Positions 34,656 through 42,986 of a stretch of 64,000 nt of DNA are shown piece after piece. Source of the DNA: Luteococcus sp048595755. GTDB lineage: Bacteria; Actinomycetota; Actinomycetes; Propionibacteriales; Propionibacteriaceae. The position numbers were made by a program, and so were the translations under genes. Position 1 is the stretch's first letter. Each line of letters starts with the position of its first letter. Under the pieces are notes generated by a model. That model was not told the DNA's origin. It saw only the letters and a list, made by a program, of their open reading frames with translations, and searched no databases. The DNA lies in the NCBI RefSeq assembly GCF_048595755.1, contig NZ_CP184360.1, positions 434,001 through 498,000 of the forward strand, given 5' to 3'.

Positions 34656-35609
34656 ATGAACAATCCGGTCGAACGAGTACGCGCCAATCACAGGGCTCGC
34701 GCCTTGGTGGCACCCGAACTGCGCCGCGGCCTGCGGTCCCTCCCCGCCCTGCCGCCGCTGCAGGAGCTGGTGGCGCGGCTGCCCGGCTCCTCCCGGCGCG
34801 TCGCAGGCCTCGAGGCAGGGGTGAGGCATCAGCTGGTGACCATCGACGGGCCGGGCGGCGCGCTCGAACTGCACCTGTACCGCCCCCGACAACACCGCAC
34901 CGGCGCCCTGGTGTGGCTACACGGTGGCGGTCGGGTCGCGGGGTCGGCGCGCCACGACCACCAAGTGGCCAGCGAACTCGCCGCCGGAGCAGGGGTCCTG
35001 GTCGTCAGCGTCGAATACCGGCTCGCCCCGCAGCATCCCTATCCCGCAGCCCTGGACGATGCCTGGACCGCCCTCAACTGGCTGTACGACCACCAGGAGG
35101 AGTTGGCGATCAGCCGAGACCGGATTGCCGTCGGTGGTGCCAGCGCCGGTGGCGGCTTGGCCGCCGAACTCGCCCAACGGGCCCGTGACCTCGGGCTGCC
35201 GGTGGCCTTCCAGCTGTTGGTCTACCCGATGCTCGACGACCGCACCACCGGTGCGCACGAGCCGCTGAAGGGCGCCTCCGTGTGGTCTTCGGAGAAGAAC
35301 CTGCAGGCCTGGCGTGACTACCTGGGCCACCCGGCCGGCGAGGCCGAGGACCGCCCGTGGGCGGTGGCGGCTCGCTGCCCCGATTTCCGCGGCCTGCCAC
35401 CGGCCTGGATCGGCGTGGGAGACCTGGACCTCTTCCTGGACGAGTCGCTGGCCTATGCACGCGAGTTGGAGCAGGCCCACGTGCCGTGCGAGGTGCACCT
35501 GGTGCCGGGCATGTTCCACGGGGCCGACGACCTGCCCGGCCGACGAGGCCCCCTGATGAGCGACTTCCGCACTCGGATGGCCAGGGCAGTGCACGACCAC
35601 ATCGGCTGA
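34656..35609 (+). CDS. Alpha/beta hydrolase (hormone-sensitive-lipase type), 317 aa
   Basis: A carboxylesterase-like enzyme of the abhydrolase_3/HSL family. The oxyanion-hole motif HGGG (LVWLHGGGRVAGS) and nucleophile elbow GASAGG are present, with the Asp in GVGDLDLFLDE and the His in GMFHGADDL. VEYRLAPQHPYPAALDDAW is diagnostic of the family. No signal peptide, so it is probably cytosolic. ATG 34656 with GGAG upstream is the start. Natural substrate unknown. A 26-bp tandem repeat follows the gene. Confidence 0.88.
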   Translation: MNNPVERVRANHRARALVAPELRRGLRSLPALPPLQELVARLPGSSRRVAGLEAGVRHQLVTIDGPGGALELHLYRPRQHRTGALVWLHGGGRVAGSARHDHQVASELAAGAGVLVVSVEYRLAPQHPYPAALDDAWTALNWLYDHQEELAISRDRIAVGGASAGGGLAAELAQRARDLGLPVAFQLLVYPMLDDRTTGAHEPLKGASVWSSEKNLQAWRDYLGHPAGEAEDRPWAVAARCPDFRGLPPAWIGVGDLDLFLDESLAYARELEQAHVPCEVHLVPGMFHGADDLPGRRGPLMSDFRTRMARAVHDHIG

Positions 35610-35620
35610 AGGGCACCGAG

Positions 35621-35690
35621 CCTCCCCCGGAGGGGGAACGACCAACCCTTCCCCGGAGGGGGAACGACCAGCCCTTCCCCGGAGGGGGAC
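35621..35690. repeat. 26-bp tandem repeat, 2.7 copies
   Basis: Units begin at 35621, 35647 and 35673, each with a C-run/G-run palindrome (CCCCGGAGGGG) followed by AACGACCA. It lies between two plus-strand genes and could weaken read-through. Confidence 0.85.
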
Positions 35691-35720
35691 AATGGGGCCG
35701 TCCCCTCACCTCGGAGCACG

Positions 35721-37289
35721 ATGTTCGACTTCTTGGCAGCCCATCCGCTGCTCACCCTCATGCTCGTCCTCTCGACGGGCGCCCTGCTGGGCCAGATCCG
35801 TTTTGGTCCGCTGCGCTTCGGTGCCGCCGGTGCCCTGTTCATGGGCCTGGTGATCGGCGCCTTCGATCCGCGCCTGGGGCAGAACCTCGACCAGGTGAAG
35901 AGCCTGGGCGTCGTGCTGTTCTGCTACACCGTGGGCTTGGCCGCTGGCTCCACCTTCCTCTCGGACCTCAAGCGGCAGTGGTCGTTGATGCTGGCCGGCG
36001 TGGTCGGGCTGGCGGCCATGGCCGGGAGCGCATCGGCCTTGGGTCACCTGCTGGGGCTGACCCCGGCACACGTCGCCGGCCTGTACGCCGGAGTGCTCAC
36101 CTCGCCGGCCATCGATGCCGCGATCACCGCCACGGACGGTTCCGGTGACACGCTCGTGGGCTACGCCCTGGCCTACCCCACCGGCGTCGTGCTGGGCATG
36201 GTGGTCGTCGCCCTGGTGGTGGGACGACGTTGGCCCGGTACTCGTGACAACCGGTCGCTGGCCGAGGCCGGCATCGTGGCTCGCACCGTCCACGTGAAAC
36301 GTGACGTCCTGCTGGACGAGATCCCCGGTTATCGCAACCAGGCCGTCAAGTTCAGCTACCTGGAGCGCGACGGGGACATGCGCATCGCCCGGCCGGGCGG
36401 AGAGTTGCTGGCCGATGACCGCGTGCTGGTGATCGGCATGCCGCCGGATGTGGAACGCGCCACCCACTTCCTGGGGCACGAGAGCCAGCAGGGAGACCTC
36501 ACCCACCAGCGTCGCGACGTGGACTTCAGACGCTTCCTGGTCAGCTCGCCCCACGTGGTGGGCCGCAGCATCGGCGAGCTGAACGTGCAGGCAGACCTGC
36601 ACGGCGTGATCACTCGGGTGCGGCGGGGAGACCTGGACATGCTGGCCCGCGATGACCTGGTGCTGCAGCCCGGTGACCGGGCGCTGGCCGTGGTGCCCTC
36701 CAACCAGATCGCCGACGCGGTCGACTTCTTCGGGGACTCGGAGCGACGTGTCAGCCAGGTCGATGCGCTCACCATGGGCCTGGGCATCAGCGTCGGCCTG
36801 CTGGCCGGGGTGGTCTCCGTGCCATTGCCGGGCGGGCTCACCTTTGCGTTGGGTGCGGCGGCCGGTCCGCTGGTGGTGGGCATGGTGCTGGGCAGTCTGC
36901 ACCGCACCGGCCCCTTCCGCTGGGACCTACCGGGCACCGTCAACGCCACCCTGCGCCAACTGGGGCTGATGATCTTCCTGGCCGCCGTTGGCCTGGCCTC
37001 GGGCCCGGCCTTCATCTCACAGGCCTTCACCCCGACCGGCATGAAACTGGTCCTGGTCTCGGGTCTCAGCCTGTTGGTGGGGGCCGCGATCGTGCTGGGA
37101 AATGCGCGACTGATCGGGCTCTCGGCGCCCCGTTCGACGGGCGGTTTCGCCGGATTCGTCGGACAGCCCGCCATCCTGGAATTCGCCAATCGCCGGGTCA
37201 ACGACGAACGCATCGAAAGCGCCTATGGCGCCCTGTTCGCGCTGGGCACCATCGTCAAGATCCTGCTGGTGCAGGTGGTGGCGCTGTAA
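35721..37289 (+). CDS. AspT/YidE/YbjL-type transporter
   Basis: A 522-aa membrane protein of the aspartate:alanine exchanger (AAE) family. Two membrane halves of about five helices each (1-170 and 350-522) flank two RCK_C/TrkA-C domains (about 185-345; REGxxxD-like segments VKRDVLLDEIPGYRN and DFRRFLVSSPHVVGRSIGEL). The duplicated membrane motif (GVVLFCYTVGLAAGSTFL; LGLMIFLAAVGLASGPAFI) is characteristic. Substrate is not deducible; AspT exchanges aspartate and alanine, others move dicarboxylates. ATG 35721 with GGAG at 4 nt. Confidence 0.88.
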   Translation: MFDFLAAHPLLTLMLVLSTGALLGQIRFGPLRFGAAGALFMGLVIGAFDPRLGQNLDQVKSLGVVLFCYTVGLAAGSTFLSDLKRQWSLMLAGVVGLAAMAGSASALGHLLGLTPAHVAGLYAGVLTSPAIDAAITATDGSGDTLVGYALAYPTGVVLGMVVVALVVGRRWPGTRDNRSLAEAGIVARTVHVKRDVLLDEIPGYRNQAVKFSYLERDGDMRIARPGGELLADDRVLVIGMPPDVERATHFLGHESQQGDLTHQRRDVDFRRFLVSSPHVVGRSIGELNVQADLHGVITRVRRGDLDMLARDDLVLQPGDRALAVVPSNQIADAVDFFGDSERRVSQVDALTMGLGISVGLLAGVVSVPLPGGLTFALGAAAGPLVVGMVLGSLHRTGPFRWDLPGTVNATLRQLGLMIFLAAVGLASGPAFISQAFTPTGMKLVLVSGLSLLVGAAIVLGNARLIGLSAPRSTGGFAGFVGQPAILEFANRRVNDERIESAYGALFALGTIVKILLVQVVAL

Positions 37290-37404
37290 CCCCTCGACAG
37301 GCTCGGGGGCCGGGGCCCCTCGACAAGCTCGGGGACCATCCCACTCTCGGTGGCCGACCCCGTCGAGGCCCATCCCCTTCCCGGTGGCCGAGCCTGTCGA
37401 GGCC
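37290..37404. repeat. Cluster of four CTCGACAGGCTCG elements
   Basis: Two copies read CCCCTCGACA(G/A)GCTCGGGG (37290-37338) and two lie in the opposite sense (TGGCCGACCCCGTCGAGGCC, 37351-37370; TGGCCGAGCCTGTCGAGGCC, 37385-37404). They fill the gap between the converging transporter and PfkB genes. Confidence 0.85.
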
Positions 37405-37409
37405 TCGGG

Positions 37410-38381
37410 TCAGTGCGCCAGGCTGGGGTCCTGCTGCATCACGGCCTGCACCTCGTCGCGGGTTGGGGCATGGGCGCCCGCCCGGCTGACGGTCAGGCCC
37501 GAGGTGATGACGGCGCGGTGCAGCGCGGGCTGCACCTGGTTCCAGCTGGCCTGGGCCAGTCGTTCGGCCGCCTCCCGCGATCCGAGCAGCCCTGCGTCGA
37601 GGAGCCCCGAGAGCAGCCCTCCCATGAAGGAATCACCCGCACCGACGGTGTCGGCCAGCTCCACCTGCATCTGCTCGACGTGCAGGATGTCGCGATTGTG
37701 CTGCAGCAGGGCGCTGGCTCCCTCGGGTCCGCGGGTGACCACCACCAGCGCCGGCCCCAGCCCGGCCCAGCGTCGCATCACGTCCTCGACGCGAAGCCCC
37801 GGGTAGAGCCACTCCACGTCCTCGTCGGAGGCCTTGACCACATCGGACAGGGCGACGAGCTGCTCGATGCGCTCCACCACCTTCGCCGGGGACTCCATCA
37901 GCGAGGGGCGCACATTGGGGTCATAGCTGACCGTGCCAGTGCCGCGCACTGCCTTGACGGCCTCCACCACTTGGCTTCCGCCGGGCTCGAGGGTGGCCGC
38001 GATCGACCCGGTGTGCAGGTGGCCGTGGCGCGCCAGGTTCGACATGTCGGGCAGGGACCACTCGAGGTCGAAGTCATAGCTGGCCCGCCCTTGCTCGTCC
38101 AGGTGAGCGTAGGCCACCGAAGTCCGGCTTGCGCCATCGCTGCCGGGCTGGACGGCGACACCGTGACGGGCGGCGTGGTCCTCGATCGCCCGGCCACGTT
38201 CGTCCGAACCCCACCACGCACCGATGGTGGCCTGGTGCCCCAGCTGGGCCAGCACGCCGGCGACGTTGAGCGGGCTGCCGCCCACGTGTTCCCCCAGCAC
38301 CGCGCCGTCGCGCATGACGACGTCGACGAGGGCCTCGCCCAGGCACAGGGTTCCAAGAGTGTCGGCAACTGCGGTATCCAT
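37410..38381 (-). CDS. PfkB-family carbohydrate kinase (fructokinase-like), 323 aa
   Basis: A ribokinase-fold sugar kinase. The N-terminal GEALVDVVMRDGAVLGEHVGG, SPLNVAGVLAQLG and the C-terminal signature ADTVGAGDSFMGGLLSG with the catalytic Asp are typical; VVTRGPEGASAL is the nucleotide site. The closest functional class is fructokinase, but no sugar transporter or hydrolase adjoins it to confirm the substrate. ATG 38381 is the first Met of the fold, with GAGAGG upstream. Monocistronic. Confidence 0.85.
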   Translation of the reverse strand: MDTAVADTLGTLCLGEALVDVVMRDGAVLGEHVGGSPLNVAGVLAQLGHQATIGAWWGSDERGRAIEDHAARHGVAVQPGSDGASRTSVAYAHLDEQGRASYDFDLEWSLPDMSNLARHGHLHTGSIAATLEPGGSQVVEAVKAVRGTGTVSYDPNVRPSLMESPAKVVERIEQLVALSDVVKASDEDVEWLYPGLRVEDVMRRWAGLGPALVVVTRGPEGASALLQHNRDILHVEQMQVELADTVGAGDSFMGGLLSGLLDAGLLGSREAAERLAQASWNQVQPALHRAVITSGLTVSRAGAHAPTRDEVQAVMQQDPSLAH

Positions 38382-38421
38382 GGGCCTGATCCTCTCAGAC
38401 CGCACCCCACGGGTGCAGGCG

Positions 38422-38442
38422 AGCCCCCTGCCGAAGGGGGCT
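38422..38442 (-). terminator. Hairpin after hspR
   Basis: 7-bp arms AGCCCCC/GGGGGCT with a 7-nt loop, 13 bp past the hspR stop. Weak U-tract. Confidence 0.5.
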
Positions 38443-38454
38443 GGTGGGGCTGGC

Positions 38455-38889
38455 TCAGCGCCCGGGGAGGGCGAGCTGACGCGCCGTTGCATGGCGCCCA
38501 AGGTGCACCGAGCCGTGCGCCGTGGCAGTGAACAGGCGGGCCCCTCGCTGCTGGGCAGCCACCTGCGCTGCACGGGCCTGGTCGAGCAGGCCCTGGAGAT
38601 CCTCCACCTGGCTGCGCAGCTGCTCCATCTCGCCCTCCATCTGCAGGATGCGCTGGATGCCTGCCAGATTGATGCCCTCCTCCTGGCTCAGGTGTTGCAC
38701 CAAGCGCAGGCGCGCGACGTCACGCGGTGAATAGCGTCGTCCGCGTCCACGGGCACGACGGGGAACCACCAGTCCCATCCGGTCGTACTGGCGCAGGGTC
38801 TGGGGATGCATGCCCGCCAGATCGGCCGCGACACCGATCGTGAAGATCGCTGCGTCGCGGTCGACCACCTGCGGGTAGTTCTGACTCAT
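38455..38889 (-). CDS. hspR: Heat-shock repressor HspR
   Basis: HspR is a MerR-family repressor of heat-shock genes that binds HAIR operators with DnaK as co-repressor. The 144-aa protein has the MerR helix-turn-helix (FTIGVAADLAGMHPQTLRQY, DRMGLVVPRRARGRGRRYS) and a coiled-coil dimer helix (LQMEGEMEQLRSQVEDLQG). Its ATG overlaps the dnaJ stop by 4 nt. It is the last gene of dnaK-grpE-dnaJ-hspR, so it represses its own operon through the HAIR sites upstream of dnaK. Confidence 0.95.
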   Translation of the reverse strand: MSQNYPQVVDRDAAIFTIGVAADLAGMHPQTLRQYDRMGLVVPRRARGRGRRYSPRDVARLRLVQHLSQEEGINLAGIQRILQMEGEMEQLRSQVEDLQGLLDQARAAQVAAQQRGARLFTATAHGSVHLGRHATARQLALPGR

Positions 38890-40052
38890 GTCGCCTTCCT
38901 GAACAACTCCGCCCGGGGATCATGGTCGCCGAGGGACGTGGCGTAGGCCTCCAGCGCCGCCTTGGACGAGGCGTCCAGCTGGGAGGGCACCTCCACCTCC
39001 ACGGTGACGAGCTGGTCGCCGGTGCTGCCGTCCTTGCGGTGGACACCCTTGCCGCGGACCCGGAAGGTGCGGCCATTGGGCGTGCCGGCCGGGATGCGCA
39101 GCTTCACGCGTCCGCCCTTGAGGGTCGGAACCTCGATCTCACCGCCCAGGGCAGCCTCGGGATAGGTGACCGGCACGGTGATGGTGACGTGGTCATCCTT
39201 GCGGCCGAAGACCGGATGGGGCCGCACGTGCACCAGCACGTAGAGGTCGCCGGCAGGTCCGCCGTTCTCACCGGGGGAACCCTTGCCCTTGATCCGGATG
39301 CGCTGCCCGTCGGTGACCCCGGCCGGAATGCGCACCTGCATCGTCCTGGACGACTTGGCGCGGCCGGAACCGTTGCAGACATCGCAGGGATTCTTGACCA
39401 CCAGGCCCCGCCCCTTGCAGTCGGAGCAGGTGTCGCTGATGGCGAAGACACCACCGCTGGTGGAGGTCTGCACCCCCGACCCCTGACAGGTCAGGCAGAC
39501 CTCGGGAACCGTCCCGGCCTTGGCGCCGGTGCCGCGGCAGGCCGAACAGGCGTCGTCGGAGACCATCTGCACGCCCACCGTGGTGCCGTCGACGGCGTCG
39601 GTGAAACTGATCGAGACCTCGCCCTCGACGTCGGCACCGCGTCGGGCACCGCGGTTGGTGCGACGCGGACCCGCCCCGGAGGCCTGCGTGAACAGGTCAC
39701 CGAACAGGTCGCCGAAGCCACCGCCGGCCTGCGCATTGCGGAACAGGTCCTCGACGTTGACACCCCCGGCGGCACCGCCCGGCTGCCCGCCCCGGGGGAA
39801 GCGGAAACCGCCCCCGGCGAACATCCGGCGCATGTCGTCGTACTCCTTGCGCTTCTTGGGGTCGGACAGCACCGAATTGGCCTCGCTGATGTCCTTGAAG
39901 CGCTGCTCCGCCTTGGCATCGCCGGGATGCTGGTCGGGATGGTTCTCCCGCGCCAGCTTGCGGAATGCCTTCTTGATCTCATCCGGCTTGGCGTCCTTGG
40001 AGACGCCCAGCGTCTTGTAGTAGTCCTTCTCGGCCCAGTCCTTGCCGCTCAT
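38886..40052 (-). CDS. dnaJ: Chaperone DnaJ
   Basis: The Hsp40 co-chaperone that stimulates DnaK ATPase, 388 aa. J domain 1-75 with HPD (NHPDQHPGD), Gly/Phe-rich linker (about 78-140), four zinc-binding CxxCxGxG repeats (CSACRGTG, CLTCQGSG, CSDCKGRG, CDVCNGSG), then the C-terminal substrate domains. Third gene of the operon, 22 nt after grpE, and overlapping hspR. This matches the DnaJ1 of actinobacterial dnaK operons; a second DnaJ usually lies elsewhere. Confidence 0.96.
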   Translation of the reverse strand: MSGKDWAEKDYYKTLGVSKDAKPDEIKKAFRKLARENHPDQHPGDAKAEQRFKDISEANSVLSDPKKRKEYDDMRRMFAGGGFRFPRGGQPGGAAGGVNVEDLFRNAQAGGGFGDLFGDLFTQASGAGPRRTNRGARRGADVEGEVSISFTDAVDGTTVGVQMVSDDACSACRGTGAKAGTVPEVCLTCQGSGVQTSTSGGVFAISDTCSDCKGRGLVVKNPCDVCNGSGRAKSSRTMQVRIPAGVTDGQRIRIKGKGSPGENGGPAGDLYVLVHVRPHPVFGRKDDHVTITVPVTYPEAALGGEIEVPTLKGGRVKLRIPAGTPNGRTFRVRGKGVHRKDGSTGDQLVTVEVEVPSQLDASSKAALEAYATSLGDHDPRAELFRKAT

Positions 40053-40074
40053 GGCGCCTCCTCCCCTCGTCCGG

Positions 40075-40674
40075 TCAGTTCTTCTCGTCGGCCTGGGCAG
40101 CCGGGTCCGGGTCGCTCACGGCGACGCGGGCCGGCCGCAGCACGCGGCCATTCATCTGGAACCCGCGCTGCATCACCTGCGAGATGCAGGTGGTGGTCGC
40201 GCCCTCCAGCGGAACCTGCATCAGCGCATCGTGCAGGTTGGGATCGAACTCGTCGCCCACCTCACCGAAGGCCACCAGGCCGTGCTTCTCGGCCAGCTTG
40301 GACAGCTCGTCGGCCACCATCTTGAAGCCGCCGGTGAGGTCACCGTGCTCACGGGCCATGTGGATGCTGTCCAGCACGGGCATCAGGTCGCGCACGATGC
40401 TCTCGGCGCCGGCCTGCTTGGCCACCTCACGGTCACGGTCCACGCGACGCTTGTAGTTGACGTACTCGGCCTGGAGGCGCTGCAGGTCCAGCGTGCGCTC
40501 GTCCAGCTTCTGCTGGAGCTCGGCCTCCCGGTCGTCCTGCACCTCGCCCTCGAGCGACTCCTCGGCACCGGCAAGGGCCTCGTCGATCTCCTGGCGGGTC
40601 TGCTCGCTGACCTCCTCGGCGGCCCCGGGCTGCTCGTCGGGGGTCTGCGGGTCCTGCGGCTGGTTCTCGCTCAT
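40075..40674 (-). CDS. grpE: Nucleotide exchange factor GrpE
   Basis: GrpE releases ADP from DnaK. The 199-aa protein has an acidic disordered N-terminus (about 60 aa), a long coiled coil (QQKLDERTLDLQRLQAEYVN YKRR) and a C-terminal beta domain with NPNLHDAL-like FDPNLHDALMQVP and FQMNGRVLRPARVAVS. ATG 40674 with GAGGAG is the start. It follows dnaK by 127 bp that contain two hairpins. Confidence 0.94.
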   Translation of the reverse strand: MSENQPQDPQTPDEQPGAAEEVSEQTRQEIDEALAGAEESLEGEVQDDREAELQQKLDERTLDLQRLQAEYVNYKRRVDRDREVAKQAGAESIVRDLMPVLDSIHMAREHGDLTGGFKMVADELSKLAEKHGLVAFGEVGDEFDPNLHDALMQVPLEGATTTCISQVMQRGFQMNGRVLRPARVAVSDPDPAAQADEKN

Positions 40675-40732
40675 GATCTCCTCATGTCTGCTTGCTGATG
40701 GCTGCGTACTGATTGATCGTGGTGCTTCGGAA

Positions 40733-40794
40733 GGGCCCGGGCCGGCTGTGCGTCCCGGGCCCACCGGAGCGTCAGGATCCCCCGCGGTGCGGGG
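40733..40794 (-). terminator. Two hairpins in the dnaK-grpE gap
   Basis: GGGCCCGGG/CCCGGGCCC (40733-40741 with 40754-40762) and CCCCGC/GCGGGG (40780-40794). In the 127-bp gap they may attenuate or process the transcript so that dnaK is made in excess of grpE-dnaJ-hspR. Neither has a U-tract. Confidence 0.5.
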
Positions 40795-40801
40795 TTCCGC
40801 C

Positions 40802-42655
40802 TCAGTTGTCCTTCTTCTCCTCGTCGACGATCTCGGCGTCCACGACGTCGTCATCGCCCGAGCCGGTGGCCTCGCCCTCGGCGCTGGCACCCTCGGCCGG
40901 AGCCTCCTGTGCCTGCTGAGCCTGGGCCTGGGCGTACATGGCCTGGCCCATGGCCGAGGCCTTAGCGTTCAGGTCCTCCATGGCGGCCTTGACCTCGTCG
41001 TCGTTGTCGGTGCCCTTCAGGGTCTCCTTCAACTTGTCGAGCGACTCCTGGACGGGAGCCTTGACGTCGTCGCCGATGTTCTCGGCATTGTCGGCCAGCA
41101 GCTTCTCGGTGCGGAAGGCCAGGGCGTCGGCCTCGTTGCGCATCTCGACGGCCTCGCGACGCTTCTTGTCCTCCTCGGCGTGGGCCTCGGCATCCTTCAT
41201 CATGCGCTCGATGTCCTCCTTGCCCAGGGCGGAGCCGCCGGTGACGGTCATGCTCTGCTCCTTGCCGGTGGCCATGTCCTTGGCGTGGACGTGCACGATG
41301 CCGTTGGCATCGATGTCGAAGGTCACCTCGACCTGCGGCACGCCACGCGGGGCGGGCATCAGGCCGGTCAGCTCGAAGTTGCCGAGCGACTTGTTGTCGC
41401 GGGCGAACTCGCGCTCACCCTGGTAGACCTGGATCATCACCGAGGGCTGGTTGTCCTCAGCGGTGGTGAAGACCTCGGAACGCTTGGTGGGGATCGTGGT
41501 GTTGCGCTCGATGATCTTGGTCATCACGCCACCCTTGGTCTCGATGCCCAGGCTCAGCGGGGTGACGTCGAGCAGCAGGACGTCCTTGACCTCACCCTTC
41601 AGCACACCGGCCTGCAGGCTGGCGCCCAGCGAGACGACCTCGTCGGGGTTCACACCCTTGTTCGGCTCCTTGCCAGCCAGTTCCTTCACCAGCTCGGCAA
41701 CGGCCGGCATACGGGTGGAGCCACCCACCAGGATGACCTGGTCGATCTTGTCCACCGAGGTGTTGGCGTCCTTGATCACCGCATTGAACGGAGCGCGGCA
41801 GCGGTCCAGCAGGTCCTGGGTCATGCGCTGGAACTCGGAGCGGGTGAGCTTCTCGTCCAGGTGAAGCGGACCCTCGGCACCGGCGGTGATGTAGGGCAGG
41901 TTGATGGAGGCCTCCTGGGCGGAGGACAGCTCGATCTTGGCGCGCTCGGCAGCCTCCTGCAGGCGCTGCTTGGCCATCTTGTCCTGGCTCAGGTCGATGC
42001 CGTTCTTGTTCTTGAACTGGGTGACCAGCCAGTCGACGACGCGCTGGTCCCAGTCGTCACCGCCCAGACGGTTGTCACCCTTGGTGGCCTTCACCTCGAA
42101 GACGCCGTCGGCGATCTCCAGCAGCGAGACGTCGAAGGTGCCGCCACCGAGGTCGAAGACCAGCACGGTCTGCTCGTCCTTGTCGAGGCCGTAGGCCAGG
42201 GCGGCAGCGGTCGGCTCGTTGATGATGCGGTCGACGGTCAGGCCCGCGATCTCGCCGGCCTCCTTGGTGGCCTGGCGCTCCGCGTCGGAGAAGTAGGCCG
42301 GGACGGTGATGACGGCATTGGTGACGGGCTCACCGAGGTAGGCCTCGGCGTCGCGCTTCAGCTTCTGCAGCACGAAGGCGCTGATCTGCTGGGGCTTGTA
42401 GTCCTTGTCGTCGACCTTGATGCTCCAGTCGGTGCCCATGTGGCGCTTGACGGAGCGGATGGTGCGATCGACATTGGTGACGGCCTGGCGCTTGGCGACC
42501 TCGCCAACCAGGACCTCACCGGTCTTCGAGAAGGCGACCACCGAGGGGGTGGTGCGAGCGCCTTCGGCGTTGGGAATGACAGTGGGGTCGCCACCCTCGA
42601 GAACTGCGACGACCGAGTTGGTGGTGCCGAGGTCGATACCGACTGCACGAGCCAT
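40802..42655 (-). CDS. dnaK: Chaperone DnaK (Hsp70)
   Basis: The main Hsp70, 617 aa: nucleotide-binding domain with GIDLGTTNSVVAVLEGG at the N-terminus, DLGGGTFDVSLLEI and VGGSTRMPAV, interdomain linker DVLLLDVTPLSLGIET, substrate-binding domain and helical lid, then an acidic Ala/Gly-rich tail. ATG 42655 follows a strong GGAGG. Expression should be controlled by HspR through three HAIR sites. First gene of dnaK-grpE-dnaJ-hspR. Confidence 0.97.
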   Translation of the reverse strand: MARAVGIDLGTTNSVVAVLEGGDPTVIPNAEGARTTPSVVAFSKTGEVLVGEVAKRQAVTNVDRTIRSVKRHMGTDWSIKVDDKDYKPQQISAFVLQKLKRDAEAYLGEPVTNAVITVPAYFSDAERQATKEAGEIAGLTVDRIINEPTAAALAYGLDKDEQTVLVFDLGGGTFDVSLLEIADGVFEVKATKGDNRLGGDDWDQRVVDWLVTQFKNKNGIDLSQDKMAKQRLQEAAERAKIELSSAQEASINLPYITAGAEGPLHLDEKLTRSEFQRMTQDLLDRCRAPFNAVIKDANTSVDKIDQVILVGGSTRMPAVAELVKELAGKEPNKGVNPDEVVSLGASLQAGVLKGEVKDVLLLDVTPLSLGIETKGGVMTKIIERNTTIPTKRSEVFTTAEDNQPSVMIQVYQGEREFARDNKSLGNFELTGLMPAPRGVPQVEVTFDIDANGIVHVHAKDMATGKEQSMTVTGGSALGKEDIERMMKDAEAHAEEDKKRREAVEMRNEADALAFRTEKLLADNAENIGDDVKAPVQESLDKLKETLKGTDNDDEVKAAMEDLNAKASAMGQAMYAQAQAQQAQEAPAEGASAEGEATGSGDDDVVDAEIVDEEKKDN

Positions 42656-42752
42656 GGTGATTCCTCCAAAAGTTGCTGACAGATGTACTGCGGGCGAGCT
42701 GCTGGGCAGCTGCCCGGGAAGCTCCTTGTTCTCAGCTCCGAGGTGTGACCCC

Positions 42753-42773
42753 CTTGAGCCTTGCGAACTCAAC
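42753..42773. promoter_or_regulatory. HAIR operator a upstream of dnaK
   Basis: CTTGAGC-N7-ACTCAAC, lying just downstream of the dnaK -10 element. Confidence 0.88.
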
Positions 42774-42800
42774 CCTAGGGCTTGAGTTCATTGGACTCAA
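42772..42800 (-). promoter_or_regulatory. dnaK promoter
   Basis: On the minus strand TTGAGT (42795-42800) and TAGGGT (42772-42777) are separated by exactly 17 bp. HAIR b covers the -35 and spacer, HAIR a the start site. Confidence 0.7.
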
Positions 42801-42801
42801 G
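42781..42801. promoter_or_regulatory. HAIR operator b, perfect consensus
   Basis: CTTGAGT-N7-ACTCAAG, identical to the HspR consensus and overlapping the -35 of dnaK. Confidence 0.93.
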
Positions 42802-42807
42802 GATGAA

Positions 42808-42828
42808 GTTGAGTTCACCATGCTCAAC
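42808..42828. promoter_or_regulatory. HAIR operator c upstream of dnaK
   Basis: GTTGAGT-N7-GCTCAAC, 27 bp from HAIR b. Confidence 0.82.
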
Positions 42829-42899
42829 CATGGTCGAGTCAGGGTTATTCCCGAGCGAGGAGCCCGCATTTCCGGCAGCCCCCCCAGCCTGCAGACGCG

Positions 42900-42940
42900 C
42901 AGTCGCCCGGTTCCGCTGTCGTGGCGGAACCGGGCGACTG
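42900..42940 (-). terminator. Terminator after the flavin monooxygenase gene
   Basis: 17-bp perfect arms (42900-42916 and 42924-42940), loop TGTCGTG. It separates the monooxygenase from the dnaK control region. Confidence 0.8.
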
Positions 42941-42986
42941 ACGATCGGGAGATCAGTCCTGTTGACCGATCAACCGTGCTGGCTGG

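Noticed and set aside
35621..35690. Tandem repeat as a possible CRISPR array
   Set aside because: Units are contiguous without variable spacers, and no cas genes are present.
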